The notes under the pieces: generated by a model
The model's database searches: none
What the model was told of the DNA's origin: nothing
What the model saw: only the letters and a program-made list of their open reading frames with translations
Source of the DNA: RPQJ01 sp963777725
GTDB lineage: Bacteria; Pseudomonadota; Gammaproteobacteria; Steroidobacterales; Steroidobacteraceae
Length of the DNA stretch: 64,000 nucleotides
NCBI GenBank assembly: GCA_963777725.1
Contig: CAVZRR010000015.1
Span: 118,282-182,281, forward strand
Reading direction: 5' to 3'
Part shown: piece after piece, positions 32,536-41,494 of the stretch
Position numbering within the stretch: the first letter of the stretch is position 1
Layout: each line of letters starts with the position of its first letter
Program-made: the position numbers and the translations under genes

Positions 32536-34410
32536 TCACTCGCACTGGAAATCGTCCGCGCCGACCGGCTTGCAGCCGTCGCCCCATCGGCCGCTCTGTC
32601 GCCAGTAATCGGCCACCCCCGTCTGGATCAGCAATCTCTTGAACTCCGGATGGGCCCTGAGGTCGGAATACGGCGGCGTCCAGAACTCCCAGTAGGTCGT
32701 GTAGTGCATGCTGCCATCGTCGAAGCCCTCGTCGGATTCCAGGAACCGGCGCAAGGCGTCCACGGCGAAGTCGGCGTCGCCCAGCGCATCGGCGGTCTCC
32801 ATTTGGAAAAGGATGGCCTCCCGGTCTCCAGCGTACGCGGGATCCTGCGCCGCTTCGCGCAGGATCGCGAGCATGGCTTCGCGATCGTCCAACACGCCCC
32901 CGAGGTCGAGCAGGAACGGCCAGTCCCGCAACTTGACCAATCGACCGTGCAGATCGCGCAGCGCCTTGGGGTCCGCATCCGGCCGCGCCAGCAAACGCCG
33001 GAAGGCGAGGCCCGTCGGCTGTGTATCGTCGCCCTTCAGTGACAGGCTGCGCTGGTACTCCGCCTCCGCATCGTCAATGCGGCGGGCGGCCGTATAGTCG
33101 TACTGCAGGTCGCGCGAAATGAACATTGACAGCGGCTCGATGGCCTTCAGTTGCTCGACCACGGCGACCGTTTCGTCGAGATGGCCGACGGAAAAGATCA
33201 GTTCCGTGTACGGATAGGCGCGCTCGTAGCTCATCGGCCCGCCTTCCATGATCTCCCGGGTCAGGGCGATGGCCTCCGCCCATTTGCCTTCACGCCACAA
33301 GGCGTAGGCGCGATCGCGCTTGACGATCCAGTGGTCCGGCGCCAGCCTGGCGATGCGTGCACGGACCTGCGCGGCTTCGTCGCGCAACCGCTCGGCCTGC
33401 TCGCCCGTCGACTTCGTTGGCCAACGCGCCCAGTGACCTGGCCAGTGCATCCCACCCGAGCACGAACGCGGGGTCGAGCGCCACGGCTTCGCGTGCCAGT
33501 CGCACGCGCTCGCGGTCGTGTTCCTCGTCGTAGAATTCGGAGAAGAGCAACTGGCGCCAGCGGAGGTAGCGGTCGTAGGCATCGACGTTGGTCGTACCGC
33601 CCTGCGCGGTGTTCAGCTTCACCGCGTCGAGCTTCACCGAAAGCGCCTGGGCCACGTCGCGGGCGATCTCGTCCTGGACCGCGAACACGTCGGTCAGGTT
33701 TCGATCGTAGTTCTTCGACCACAGCTGTGAGCTGTCCGAGGTGGCGACGAGCTGCGCCGTGATCCGGATCCTGTCGCCGGATTTCCGCACGCTGCCTTCG
33801 AGCAGGTGGGCGACGCCGAGCTTGCTGCCGATCGTGTGCAGGTCATCGTCCTTACCCTTGAACGAGAAACTGGAGGTGCGTCCCACCAGCCGCAGCGCCG
33901 GCACCTGCGCCAGCTGGTTGAGGATCTCCTCGGCCAGGCCGTCGCCCAGGTACTCCTGGTCCTTCGCCTGCGACAGGTCGACGAAGGGCAGCACCGCGAG
34001 GGACGGCCGTGCATCGGCGCGCCGGGCGACGCTAGCGGATCAGAGGTGTCGGGCGCCGCCAAGGCCCTCTCGGCATCGCCTTCGCTGTTGTGCTGGTAGA
34101 AGGCAAGTGCCCCGCCGCCGATCAGCAGCAGCAGCGTGATGATCGCGAACTCGGCAGTGGTGACGCGCTGCTGACCGCGGTCGCCGTGGTACCACGCGAG
34201 CACGAGGACGACGGGTAAGCCGATGAGCAGCGCCAGCGTCGTCAACTGCTGGAGCTGGCGGGACCAGGCGTAGGTGTCGCTGAGGAATTCGAAGCCCTGC
34301 AGGAAGCTCCAGGCGCCTGCGACGTAGAGGATTCCCCACTGCACCACCTTGCGCCGGCGCAGCGCGTCCCACCAGCCTTCGGTGCCGTGCATCGGTGGTG
34401 GCTCGTTCAC
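32536..34410 (-). pseudogene. TolB/FlgO-like domain TPR membrane protein, copy 4, frameshifted
   Basis: The reconstructed protein of about 624 residues is closest to copy 3. The GTG start at 34410 is followed by RRRKVVQWGILYVAGAWSFL and three membrane segments. A frameshift near 34010 (after PGAPMHGRPS) leads to LAVLPFVDLSQAKDQEYLG, LGVAHLLEGSVRKSGDRIRI and FAVQDEIARDVAQAL. A second shift near 33405 leads to the TPR part and the tail CKPVGADDFQCE, ending at 32536. The gene is third in a minus-strand array after the two 121-residue exported proteins. If the indels are sequence errors the gene is intact; if not, it is dead. Confidence 0.8.
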
Positions 34411-34445
34411 CAGGTGGTCCCTCCCCGCTGAAGCGGCCTTGCTGC

Positions 34446-34472
34446 AGCCGGCCAGGCGCGACCTGGCCGGCT
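34446..34472 (-). terminator. Intercistronic GC-rich hairpin
   Basis: Perfect 11-bp stem AGCCGGCCAGG / CCTGGCCGGCT with loop CGCGA, just after the stop of the 34836 gene and 36 bases before the next start. No T-tract, so it may be an attenuator, mRNA-stabilising hairpin or weak terminator. Confidence 0.5.
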
Positions 34473-34836
34473 AGTAAGTGTCCATGCCAGACCGATTCTG
34501 GCTGGTACTGCACGCATCGAGTCGCGCGTTCAACTTCGCTGCGACCGAGTCCGGATTCGCTTGTGCGTCGCGCCAGGCATCCCAGGCTTTGCCAAAGCTC
34601 TCGGTGCTTGCGCTGCGCCCGACCCAGAATATCGTCTCGAGGTTGGATCGCTGCAGCGGCACCAGGATCTCGGCCTTGTAGTCGTAGCCTTTGCCCCACT
34701 CGTTGAAATCCTTGACGACCGCGAGATAGCTCGCGAGCGAGCAGCCCTGGTTCAGCTTCACCTCGATGACGTCCAGGTGATCGGCGAATGACGCGCACGG
34801 CACGGCGAGCAGCGCGATGGCGATGAGTCTTTTCAT
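34471..34836 (-). CDS. Exported hypothetical protein, tandem paralog B
   Basis: 121 residues, same length as its neighbour. Signal peptide MKRLIAIALLAVPCASFA with cleavage at FA-DH, then HLDVIEVKLNQGCSLASYLA, VVKDFNEWGKGYDYKAEILV and FWVGRSASTESFGKAWDAWR. Two cysteines (GCSLA and DACSTS) are shared with paralog A and could form a disulfide. Family unknown. Encoded 15 bases after paralog A and before TolB/TPR copy 4, suggesting one transcript. Confidence 0.8.
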   Translation of the reverse strand: MKRLIAIALLAVPCASFADHLDVIEVKLNQGCSLASYLAVVKDFNEWGKGYDYKAEILVPLQRSNLETIFWVGRSASTESFGKAWDAWRDAQANPDSVAAKLNARLDACSTSQNRSGMDTY

Positions 34837-34851
34837 GTGTAGGTCCCCCTC

Positions 34852-35217
34852 TCAATACACGTCGTAGCTGCGACGGCTGACGTTGGTGCTGCAGGCCGCG
34901 AAGCGCGCATTGAGCTTCGCCGGTGCGGAGTTCGCATCGGCCTGCGCGTCGCGCCAGGTGTCCCAGGCCTTGCCGAACGCAGCCGCGTTCGCGCTGCGGC
35001 CGAGCCACAGCAGGGTGGTGAGGTCATTGTGATGGACCTTGTTCGCGACCTCCGCCCGGTATCCGTACCCCTTGCCCCACTCGTTGAAGTCCTTCACGAC
35101 CTGCAGGTAGGTCGCGAGGGTGCAGCCATCTTTCAGCTTGAACTCGATCACGTCGTAGTGGTCTGCCATCGCCGGCATGGACAGAGTCAGCAGCAGTGCT
35201 GCCATCAGTCGCTTCAT
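34852..35217 (-). CDS. Exported hypothetical protein, tandem paralog A
   Basis: 121 residues, aligned end to end with paralog B: shared DHYDVIEFKL, CTLATYLQVVKDFNEWGKGY, LGRSANAAAFGKAWDTWRDA and AACST. Signal peptide MKRLMAALLLTLSMPAMA. It looks like a recent tandem duplication with about 60 percent identity by eye. AGGGGAGAT precedes the ATG. First gene of the minus-strand array leading into TolB/TPR copy 4. Confidence 0.8.
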   Translation of the reverse strand: MKRLMAALLLTLSMPAMADHYDVIEFKLKDGCTLATYLQVVKDFNEWGKGYGYRAEVANKVHHNDLTTLLWLGRSANAAAFGKAWDTWRDAQADANSAPAKLNARFAACSTNVSRRSYDVY

Positions 35218-35453
35218 GGCATCTCCCCTTGCTTGTGTTGTCTATTCGCTCGCGCGCCACTCCGCTGCGCGGGTACCGCGTCGGGGGGACTATATGCCGA
35301 TAACTCGCGCAGTTCGACCCCGGTCAACATTGAAGGCCATTGCCCCGCGCGCTCGGTCCAGTAGCGCTATCCTTTGCTACGCTCGTGCCCGTGAGAAAGA
35401 ATGCGTGGCGCGAGAGATCGCACTCGTCAAACGGCCATCGCCGAGGGGGAACC

Positions 35454-35912
35454 ATGTCCATCAAGACCCGAGTTGCCGCTGCGCTTTGGATGCTTCCGCT
35501 GGTTCTGGGCCTGTCGCACGAGGCGGGCGCTGGGGAAGCGCCGCTCGCGCGAACGATCCAGGACCCCGCTCTCGAGTGGGGCCCGTGTCCTGCGGTCTTT
35601 CCCGCCGGTTGCGAGATCGCCGTGCTGCATGGCGATCCTGCCCAGCCGAACGCGGACGTATTCTTCAAGGTCGCCCCGGGGTATTCGATCCCGCACCACT
35701 GGCACACGTCGGCCGAACGCATGACGCTGGTCTCCGGCCGGCTGCGCGTGACCTACGACGGTCAAGAGCCCGCGACGCTGGAAGTCGGCACGTATGCCTA
35801 CGGGCCTGCAGGCGCGCCGCACACGGGCGAGTGCCTCAGCAAGGAGCCGTGCGCATTGTTCATCGCGTTCGAGGGCCCGGTCGACGTACAGACGAAGCCG
35901 GCGTCGAACTGA
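35454..35912 (+). CDS. Exported cupin-domain protein
   Basis: 152 residues, ATG 35454 after GAGGGGGAACC. Signal peptide AALWMLPLVLGLSHEAGA. The cupin core is clear: FKVAPGYSIPHHWHTSAERM (His-x-His metal ligands, HHWH, about residues 82-85), TLVSGRLRVTYDG and the second cupin motif YGPAGAPHTGEC (His). These fit a small metal-binding cupin, function unknown. Two Cys (GPCPAVFPAGC) near the N-terminus could form a disulfide. Divergent from paralog A with a 236-base shared upstream region. Confidence 0.85.
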   Translation: MSIKTRVAAALWMLPLVLGLSHEAGAGEAPLARTIQDPALEWGPCPAVFPAGCEIAVLHGDPAQPNADVFFKVAPGYSIPHHWHTSAERMTLVSGRLRVTYDGQEPATLEVGTYAYGPAGAPHTGECLSKEPCALFIAFEGPVDVQTKPASN

Positions 35913-36036
35913 CTGACGCGTGACGGTCGTCGAGATGGTGTGCATCGACGACCGTCCTTGCAGTCACTGGAGTAAGGTGCGACTGCGGTTCTCACCCGGC
36001 AAGGCCACTCACCACCCGTCATTGACAGAAGACTTC

Positions 36037-37494
36037 ATGGATGCGCGCGTCACCCGCAGAGCAGTACAGGCTCTCTTCGTCCTTGCTGCTTTGATCTGCA
36101 CTGCGGCATGCGAGACGACGGGAGGCGTCGTCGATGAAGGAGAGCCCGTCTTCATCGAGCAGGAATCGACTGCTCAAGAAGTGAGCGAAGCCCCGTTGGC
36201 GAACGTCGGGGGAGAAGGGGAGGTTCCGCTGGTCCTGGCCGAGTCAGAGCATCCCGCGGCCGTCGCGGGCGACCAGGAGCTCGAGGAGGTGGTCGTTGAG
36301 GCACATCGCGATCGTCACGAGGTGATCCTTGACCTCGTGGCCGAGGCGAAGTCCCTGCTTCGCGATGTCAAACTCGAGTATGTGTTCACGGGGAAAGGCC
36401 GGAAAGAGGCGCTTCGCGGGCGTCCCGTGGCGTTCGCTCTGTGGAGCGAGTCGAAGCAGGAATGGTCCATCGTGCACATCGAGATTCCCCGCCCTCCGGT
36501 CAAATGGAAGCCCGGCCGGAAGCCCTTGCCGTTCATCATGCGCACACCGGGAGTCGAGGCACGGCACGTCAAGGGCACGGGTGCCGAGCGGTTGATGTTT
36601 GCGTTCTCCAGGGACGGAGAGCCATTGAAGGTCTACGGCAGGAAGTTCCCGGTCTTCGACAGTGCCCTGATCGCCAAAAAGAAATGGCGAGCCGTCGTCG
36701 CGACTGCAAAGCCCATCGTCTATCTTCCGTCGAACGAGGACACCCTCGATCCGGCTTTTGTCAGTGGCGGGAAGGAATTCCTCCTGGACACGGCGCGCAG
36801 GGCGATCGAGGAATTGCGTCTCGCAAGAGCGCCTTCGGTGGCATTTCCGGGGATGCTGCTCGCAGACGTGGTGCCCGCTGAAGTCATCGCCACACTGGCG
36901 GTGATCGAACAGACGGACGACGCTGATTTTGTGAAAAAGAAGACCGGTGCAGTCGATGAGGTGCTGGGCCACTACGGCCTGAAGCGGGAGGAGGCGTATC
37001 GGTACAGCGTCTCGAGCGCAGCCGCCCTCGGCCCCATGCAGTTCACGAACCGGCGGGGGAACGGGACCTATGCGTTGGTGGTCAGGCGATGCCCTGCGGC
37101 GAAGCTTGATCCGGACTTCGAGCGCGGCGCGACGGACCTGCTCAACGCCATGAAGGCAGCGATCTGCCTCTTCGACATCGAGCTGTATCAAATGCGTGCC
37201 GATATCCGCCGCGCGTACCGTGACAACATGGAGGTGCTTGGCATCTTCCCGGTCGCCGCCTACAACGGTGGGCCCAGGAATGTCGCGAAGCTGTACGGTG
37301 TCACCCGAAAGATGGGGGTGAGACTTGAAGACCTGCGTCTCCCCGGAGAGCAGCCTCCGGGAAGAGAGGTGAACTGCCCTTGTCTTTGGAAGGAGGATGC
37401 GACGGGCGTTCGTCCCGTGCCGATCCCCAGGTACAACAACGAGAATCGTTGGTACATCGAGAAGTACCAGAGCATCCTCAGCGTGTTCGACTGA
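36037..37494 (+). CDS. Lipoprotein lytic transglycosylase, SLT domain
   Basis: 485 residues from ATG 36037. A lipobox (VLAALICTAAC, Cys about residue 24) marks an outer-membrane or periplasmic lipoprotein. The middle has a novel acidic region (about 80-280). The SLT domain is C-terminal: ATLAVIEQTDDADF with the catalytic Glu in IEQT, SAAALGPMQFTN (the ALGxMQ motif) and AYNGGPRNVAKLYG (the AYNxG motif). It would cleave peptidoglycan glycan strands to 1,6-anhydro ends. A truncated duplicate of the final 100 residues is at 39873-40215. Similar genes are often in envelope-stress clusters. Confidence 0.85.
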   Translation: MDARVTRRAVQALFVLAALICTAACETTGGVVDEGEPVFIEQESTAQEVSEAPLANVGGEGEVPLVLAESEHPAAVAGDQELEEVVVEAHRDRHEVILDLVAEAKSLLRDVKLEYVFTGKGRKEALRGRPVAFALWSESKQEWSIVHIEIPRPPVKWKPGRKPLPFIMRTPGVEARHVKGTGAERLMFAFSRDGEPLKVYGRKFPVFDSALIAKKKWRAVVATAKPIVYLPSNEDTLDPAFVSGGKEFLLDTARRAIEELRLARAPSVAFPGMLLADVVPAEVIATLAVIEQTDDADFVKKKTGAVDEVLGHYGLKREEAYRYSVSSAAALGPMQFTNRRGNGTYALVVRRCPAAKLDPDFERGATDLLNAMKAAICLFDIELYQMRADIRRAYRDNMEVLGIFPVAAYNGGPRNVAKLYGVTRKMGVRLEDLRLPGEQPPGREVNCPCLWKEDATGVRPVPIPRYNNENRWYIEKYQSILSVFD

Positions 37495-37561
37495 GAGGCC
37501 GCCGGCGACCGCCTCGCGGTGATTCCTGAAGCAAACTGACGGCTCCCGGCAGGCGCGCCTT

Positions 37562-37605
37562 CACGGCGTCTGCACGGCGTCTTCACGCCGTCTTCACACC
37601 GCGCT
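37562..37605 (+). repeat. Four 11-bp tandem repeats
   Basis: CACGGCGTCTG, CACGGCGTCTT, CACGCCGTCTT and CACACCGCGCT in register, about one helical turn apart. They lie 113 bases before the fasciclin start and after the SLT stop. Phased direct repeats are the layout of OmpR-type regulator sites. Confidence 0.5.
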
Positions 37606-37717
37606 CGTCAGACTTTTTCATGAAGCGATGACGCCGCTGCAGTACCCGCGATTGCCACGCGGTTGGGTCTTCGCTCGATCGTCGAACCAGACATTCGCAC
37701 CACCAGGAGACTCGAAC

Positions 37718-38284
37718 ATGATTCCCGTGAGCATGAAGACGACCGTGAAGCGGGCCCGGCAAACGCTGGCCGCGGTGTTGGCGGCCTCGACACTCGTCGG
37801 CGGACCGGCCATGGCCAGTGGCACTTACAGCAAGGCCGCCATCCCGGATATCGCGAAGCCCATTCGGGTGAGTGGCACGATCGTGGACGTGGCCGTGTCC
37901 AACCCCGCCTTCAGCACGTTGGTCACGGCGCTGACTGCCGCCGGGCTGGTCAGCACCTTGCAGGGACCGGGGCCGTTCACGGTCTTCGCACCGACCAACG
38001 ACGCCTTCGCGAAAGTGCCGGCTCCGGTGCTCAATCTGTTGTTGTCGGACACCGCCGCATTGTCCAGCGTGTTGCTTTACCACGTCACGGATGGCAGGCA
38101 GGATCTGCGCTTTGCTTTCGTGGCACCGCGGGACATCAAGACTGTACAGGGCCAGGAGGTCTTTGCCGAGCGCGAACGCGACACGCTGTTCATCAATAAC
38201 TCTCGCGTGATCGGCCGGCCGATCGTGACCGACAACGGCGTGATCTACGTGGTCGACAGCGTGCTGTTGCCGCAATATCGGTAA
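37718..38284 (+). CDS. Exported fasciclin (FAS1) domain protein
   Basis: 188 residues; ATG 37718 (MIPVSMKTTV) with an AGGAG site; ATG 37733 is an alternative. Signal peptide LAAVLAASTLVGGPAMASG. One FAS1 domain (about 45-185): IVDVAVSNPAFSTLVTALTA, GPGPFTVFAPTNDAFAKVPA (H1 box), LLYHVTDGRQDLRF and the H2 box GVIYVVDSVLLPQ. FAS1 proteins mediate adhesion or act as surface proteins. The 11-bp repeats lie upstream. Confidence 0.9.
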   Translation: MIPVSMKTTVKRARQTLAAVLAASTLVGGPAMASGTYSKAAIPDIAKPIRVSGTIVDVAVSNPAFSTLVTALTAAGLVSTLQGPGPFTVFAPTNDAFAKVPAPVLNLLLSDTAALSSVLLYHVTDGRQDLRFAFVAPRDIKTVQGQEVFAERERDTLFINNSRVIGRPIVTDNGVIYVVDSVLLPQYR

Positions 38285-38450
38285 GCGAGCAGGTCCTCGT
38301 TCGGAGGTTCATCAAACGTGGCGGTTCCCGGCGACGCAAGTCGCAGGGAACCGCCTGGTGATGTCGACGCCCGTCGGCCTCAATCCGGACGACCTGCGCT
38401 TGGACATCGTGCGGCTGTCCTTCTTGTATCTTCCGTGGGCGCGGCAAGCC

Positions 38451-39749
38451 TCAGTCGGCCTGGTCGACCTGCCGATCCGCACGCGAGAGCAGGATAAAAG
38501 CCACGGATAGCAGCGCAAAGGCAGCTCCGCTGGCCATTGCAATTTTCCAGCCCAGCGCAGCCGCGATGGCCGACAAGACCAGGGCATTCACGAATCCCAT
38601 CAGGTTGGCGCCCGTATTGAACAGGCCATACACCGTGCCTGCATGGCGGCCGCCGATGGCTGCCCCGTTGGCCGCGAAGGCTCCCTCGGTGAATTGATTG
38701 AAGAAGAAGCAGGCGCCCAGCATGAATGCAGCCACGTAGGCATTGGGATGCAAGGCTACGCCGATCAACAGCATGGCAGACACGCTGCAACCGATGACGA
38801 TTGGCATGCGACAGCCCCAGCGCACGCCCATCGTGTGACTCAGCCTGTCGCCCAGCCAGCCACCGGACAATGCACCGGCAGCGCCGGCGAGCCACTGCGC
38901 CGACGTCAGGAAGCCAGCCTCCTGGGCGCCCATGCCACGCACCGTCACCATGTAGTAATAGCCCCAGCTGAACACCACGTAGAACACGAAGTTCATCGAT
39001 GAATAGCTGAGCATCACGAACAGGGCGTCACGGTTCTTGAGCACACGACGCCAGGCCGGTTCGAAGCTTTCAGCAGATGAAGAGTGACCGGCTGGAGACT
39101 GGATCAAATCCACTTCGGCAGCGTTGACTGCGTGATGATCGGCAGGATTGTCCCGCGAGTACCACCACCACAAGGCACCGGCGACGATGGCAAACGGCGC
39201 CAGCACCAGGAAACCGACGCGCCAGCCATGCTGACCGATCAGCCAGGGCAACGCAGAAGCGGTGACCGCCAGGCCGACCGTCAGACCGGCACTGGTCAAG
39301 CCATTCGGAAGCGCCCAGCCGCCGGGTGGAAACCAGCGCTCGATCGCCGAGACCATGATGGGAAACACCGGCGCATGGGACAGGCCCACCAGGAACTGGA
39401 CGGTCAACAGAAAGCCGATGACCAGGTAGACCGGGGCAACATCCCGGGCTGGCGTCAGGCTGGTGACGGCGATCAGCACACCCCAGGCGATCGTGATGAC
39501 CGCCATGGTGAATCTTGGTCCTTTGCGGTCACCCCAGTAGCCTCCTGGAAACTGGAACAACGCATAGCCGAGCGGAAAGGCGGCCAGGATCCAGCCCCAC
39601 TGGATTTCCGTCAGTTGCAGGTCTGCGACCATGGCTGGACCGGCAATCGACAGGTTGCCGCGCAGCAGGTACGAGACGAAACTGACGAAAATCAGGATGG
39701 CGAGAATGCGCCAGCGGACGTTGCTGGGGCGGGTTGCGGTTTCAGTCAT
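38451..39749 (-). CDS. MFS transporter, anion:cation symporter-like
   Basis: 432 residues with twelve hydrophobic segments. The first loop signature after helix 2-3, GYWGDRKGPRF, is the MFS G-x-L-x-D-R-x-G-R-x-type motif, and SLTP then GYALFQFPGG mark helices 2 and 4. The N-terminus (VSYLLRGNLSIAGPAMVADL) is typical of the ACS subfamily that carries organic acids such as glucarate or galactonate. Substrate cannot be deduced. Divergent from the 39873 pseudogene. Confidence 0.8.
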   Translation of the reverse strand: MTETATRPSNVRWRILAILIFVSFVSYLLRGNLSIAGPAMVADLQLTEIQWGWILAAFPLGYALFQFPGGYWGDRKGPRFTMAVITIAWGVLIAVTSLTPARDVAPVYLVIGFLLTVQFLVGLSHAPVFPIMVSAIERWFPPGGWALPNGLTSAGLTVGLAVTASALPWLIGQHGWRVGFLVLAPFAIVAGALWWWYSRDNPADHHAVNAAEVDLIQSPAGHSSSAESFEPAWRRVLKNRDALFVMLSYSSMNFVFYVVFSWGYYYMVTVRGMGAQEAGFLTSAQWLAGAAGALSGGWLGDRLSHTMGVRWGCRMPIVIGCSVSAMLLIGVALHPNAYVAAFMLGACFFFNQFTEGAFAANGAAIGGRHAGTVYGLFNTGANLMGFVNALVLSAIAAALGWKIAMASGAAFALLSVAFILLSRADRQVDQAD

Positions 39750-39872
39750 CGCTGAATTCTTTGATTATTGTTGCGAGACATCACGCAACGTTTCGCAAAC
39801 CTTTGCAAACTCAGCTCGAGGGTCAACAACCTGGCCAATAAGCTCACTACCGCTCGAATCATACAAGCGCGC

Positions 39873-40215
39873 TCGGCCCCATGCAGCTCACGAACAGGAG
39901 GGGCAATGGCACCTATGCGCTGGTGGTCAGGCGATGCCCCGAGGCAAGGCTGGACCCGGTTTCGAGCGCGGCGCGACGGATCTCTTGAACGTCATGAAGG
40001 CGGCGATTTGCCTCTTCGACATCGAGCTGTCGCAAATGCGTGCGGATATCCGCCAGGCGTATCGTGACAACAAGGAGGTGCCTGGCATCTTCCCGTTCGC
40101 CGCATACAAAGGTGGACCAAGGAATGTCACGAAGTTCCACGGCGTCATGAAACGGATGGGGGTGAAACTCGGAGTCCTGCGTCCCCCGGAGAGCAGCCTC
40201 AGCGTGTTCGAGTGA
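39873..40215 (+). pseudogene. Truncated duplicate of the SLT domain
   Basis: Matches the end of the 36037 gene from the GPMQFTNRRGN site: MQLTNRRGNGTYALVVRRCP, a one-base shift near 39960, FERGATDLLNVMKAAICLFD, YRDNKEVPGIFPFAAYKGGP and SSLSVFE. The catalytic Glu and the N-terminal lipoprotein part are absent. AYNGG is changed to AYKGG. A duplication of the 3' end that became separated by the fasciclin and MFS genes. Confidence 0.85.
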
Positions 40216-40240
40216 GAGGACGAGCCGGCGAGCGCCGTGT

Positions 40241-40894
40241 TCACGACGAAGCGCAAACGCCGCTGGCTATGTACGCTCCACCTCGCAGTCTCGACTCGAC
40301 GGTCATTTGACCGAGCTGGTCCTGCAGCAGTCGCCACGGCTGGTCCATGCCGTCGAGTGACGTTACGGAGCGCAACGCGGCTGGCAGAACGAGCAGGTTG
40401 ATCGGCCGCATCAGCCATGGTGCTGCCCACTTCAAGCCCGACGCCACGACTCGCGCGCCCGGCTTCAAGTGGCTGATAACGTTGGCTATCGCCTCTGGCC
40501 GCTGAAGGATGTCGTGCGTGAAGTGGAACAGCGCAGCGTCGGCATTCGTGCGGATGTCGGCGGTTTCCACCGGCGAACAGATCAGCGTCACTCGTGCCCA
40601 GCGCGCCCGTGCCACACGCCGGCGAGCCTGTTCAACCATTTCGGGGGACTGCTCGATGCCGACGATGCGGCCTTTGGGGCCGACGCCCCGCCTGAGCACA
40701 GACAGGCTCAGACCCGTGCCGCAGCCCACGTCGAACACGACGTCACCCGGGCGAAGCCCAAGCTTTGAGATTGCGAGGCGCCGCATGGGTTCAAACAACG
40801 CCAGTTCCCGGTCGTAGACGCCGGCGCGTCGGCGGTACTGTCGAAGGGCGGCGTCACGATCGGGCCCGCGCGGCGCGATGGTTCGTTGCGGCAT
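40241..40894 (-). CDS. Class I SAM-dependent methyltransferase
   Basis: 217 residues from ATG 40894. Motif I is VVFDVGCGTGLSLSVLRRGV (residues about 50-69), the post-I acidic region is IVGIEQSPEMVEQA, and FHFTHDILQRPEAI corresponds to the motif IV neighbourhood. A UbiE/MenG-like small enzyme; substrate unknown. It overlaps no partner and starts near the next gene on the other strand. Confidence 0.85.
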   Translation of the reverse strand: MPQRTIAPRGPDRDAALRQYRRRAGVYDRELALFEPMRRLAISKLGLRPGDVVFDVGCGTGLSLSVLRRGVGPKGRIVGIEQSPEMVEQARRRVARARWARVTLICSPVETADIRTNADAALFHFTHDILQRPEAIANVISHLKPGARVVASGLKWAAPWLMRPINLLVLPAALRSVTSLDGMDQPWRLLQDQLGQMTVESRLRGGAYIASGVCASS

Positions 40895-40999
40895 GGTGGA
40901 CAATCATCCTACGCGCAAAATCCACTTTCCCGTTCTGCCTGTGTCAAGGTCAGTCGATGAAAGCCCTGCTGCGCGCCTTTTTCGATTATCCACGGCCTC

Positions 41000-41330
41000 A
41001 TGGCAATTCTCTTTGCCTGCGCCGCACTCATGCTCATCCTCATCGCCGCCTAGGTCGGCTTGCTGGCAGCGGCGGCGGTGGCACTGCAGATCGCCCAGAC
41101 CATTGTCGAAGAAGAGGTCCTGCGCGACGCTCACATCAGTGGCCCGACTTGCGTGCGGCGCTGCCGTTCGAGGTTCCTCGTGGTCGTTGTGGTGGCGTTG
41201 ACGATTGAAGGCTTGGTTGCAACGTTCAAGGCCGCGTACGAGGACGCGGCAAAGGTGCTGGATGCCGCAAGCCTGGTGCTTGCTGCCGGGGTTCTACTCG
41301 CAGGCTGGGGAGTGTTCATACGCGCTTGGC
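41000..41330 (+). pseudogene. Decayed multi-helix membrane protein
   Basis: MAILFACAALMLILIAA is followed by an in-frame TAG (41051-41053), then VGLLAAAAVALQIAQTIVEE, a shifted stretch around SGP (about 41145-41180) and VALTIEGLVATFKAAYEDAA, SLVLAAGVLLAGWGVFIR. The pattern is of a small membrane protein with several helices. Loss of the frame by one stop and one or more indels. Family not recognised. Confidence 0.5.
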
Positions 41331-41494
41331 CGGGTATTGAGGTGGCTCTCGAGTCTTCGCACTGGCTGTGTTCCCTGCCGCACAGACAAGCGCGAAGCGG
41401 CCTCAGATACTACTTCGCTCGCGTTGGATCATGGTGGTCGATGCCAACGCGCAGTATCGAAACTAAAAGCACGACACCTCCAGAGGGGACCAAG

